NCBI GenBank assembly: GCA_945873675.1
Contig: CAMCEP010000146.1
Location: 1-6,973 of the forward strand
DNA from: Asaia bogorensis
GTDB lineage: Bacteria > Pseudomonadota > Alphaproteobacteria > Acetobacterales > Acetobacteraceae
DNA length: 6,973 bases
Direction of reading: 5' to 3'
Shown: positions 6,743-6,973 of the stretch, piece after piece
How the letters are laid out: every line of letters starts with the position of its first letter
Numbering within the stretch: the first letter of the stretch is position 1
Notes under the pieces: model-generated
The model's input: only the letters and a program-made list of their open reading frames with translations
The model's database searches: none
What the model was told of the DNA's origin: nothing
Made by a program: the position numbers and the translations under genes

Positions 6743-6973
6743 ACGCGACAGCACGCATCGGCGTTGATGTTGGTGGTACCTTCACCGACTTCGTGTTGCA
6801 TGATCCAGCACGCAATCTGGTGGCCACCGGCAAGCGGCTGACGACGCCGGATGACCCATCGGAAGCGATTGTCGCCGGCATTGCGCGCTTGCTGGAAGAA
6901 ACCGGCCTCAAGCCCGGCGATCTGCACAGTATTGTGCATGGCACGACGCTGGTGACCAATACCATCATTGAAC
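6739..6973 (+). CDS. hyuA: Hydantoinase A/oxoprolinase family protein (HyuA-like ATPase subunit), N-terminus only
   Basis: Start of the partner subunit of the hydantoinase/oxoprolinase enzyme; in this family it carries an actin/hexokinase-type ATP-binding fold that phosphorylates or activates the cyclic substrate before ring opening. Seventy-eight residues are visible, beginning MNATARIGVDVGGTFTDFVL; the full family protein is normally near 680-700 residues, so about nine-tenths lies beyond the edge. The phosphate-binding motif DVGGTFTD is at 10-17. HGTTLVTNTIIE at 67-78 is the family's HGTT-x2-TN-x3-E block. The ATG overlaps the hyuB stop (ATGA), with GGTGA 4 nt upstream as ribosome-binding site, so the pair should be translated together. 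Because of the order B then A, a HyuB domain fused downstream of this gene (as in single-chain 5-oxoprolinases) is unlikely. Confidence 0.93.
   Translation, partial: MNATARIGVDVGGTFTDFVLHDPARNLVATGKRLTTPDDPSEAIVAGIARLLEETGLKPGDLHSIVHGTTLVTNTIIE

Noticed and set aside
5729..6754. A 341-codon minus-strand reading frame opposite the end of hyuB.
   Set aside because: It is in complementary register to hyuB, with Arg/His/Gly-rich, low-information sequence. The hyuB frame shows clear family motifs along its whole length.
3332..6973. A biosynthetic or defence island formed by the glycosyltransferase and hydantoinase genes together.
   Set aside because: There is a 75-nt gap with no sign of coupling, no shared pathway is evident, and no accessory genes, mobile-element traces or codon-use shift mark an island. 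Adjacency alone does not support a joint system.

Overview
The window looks like the chromosome of a GC-rich alphaproteobacterium. The evidence is the codon bias (strong GC3), an alphaproteobacterial-style SucC, an LDH-like malate dehydrogenase directly upstream of sucC, and a ZapE/AFG1 ATPase directly upstream of mdh. The style of the proteins, together with a hydantoinase/oxoprolinase locus, would fit Rhodospirillales/Acetobacteraceae, but that narrower placement is an impression, not a test. Codon use looks even across the window. I see no rRNA, tRNA, insertion sequence, CRISPR array or other mobile element.

Left half, minus strand, read right to left: zapE (2035-3228), mdh (1006-1959), then sucC (1-947, running off the left edge). 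mdh and sucC encode TCA-cycle enzymes and probably continue into sucD and the 2-oxoglutarate dehydrogenase genes outside the window. The 58-nt mdh-sucC gap holds a perfect 8-bp GC-rich stem followed by four U's. It looks like an intrinsic terminator or attenuator placed inside an apparent operon, just ahead of the sucC ribosome-binding site.

A 103-bp divergent gap (3229-3331) separates this block from the plus-strand half. That half has a GT4-type glycosyltransferase (3332-5005) with a C-terminal extension that may be winged-helix-like. A 75-bp gap with a small perfect hairpin follows, then a hydantoinase/oxoprolinase pair: hyuB-like (5081-6742) and hyuA-like (6739-6973, cut by the right edge). 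The pair overlaps by ATGA and is presumably translationally coupled. The two subunits should form one ATP-dependent amidohydrolase-type enzyme whose substrate cannot be read from sequence.

Most of the window is ordinary core and catabolic metabolism, and I found no convincing new system. The items most worth a second look are the mdh-sucC stem-loop, the C-terminal extension and the lengthened internal segment of the glycosyltransferase, and the variant metal-site region with B-before-A gene order in the hydantoinase locus. The very long antisense reading frames opposite mdh/zapE, the glycosyltransferase and hyuB are explained by codon bias.
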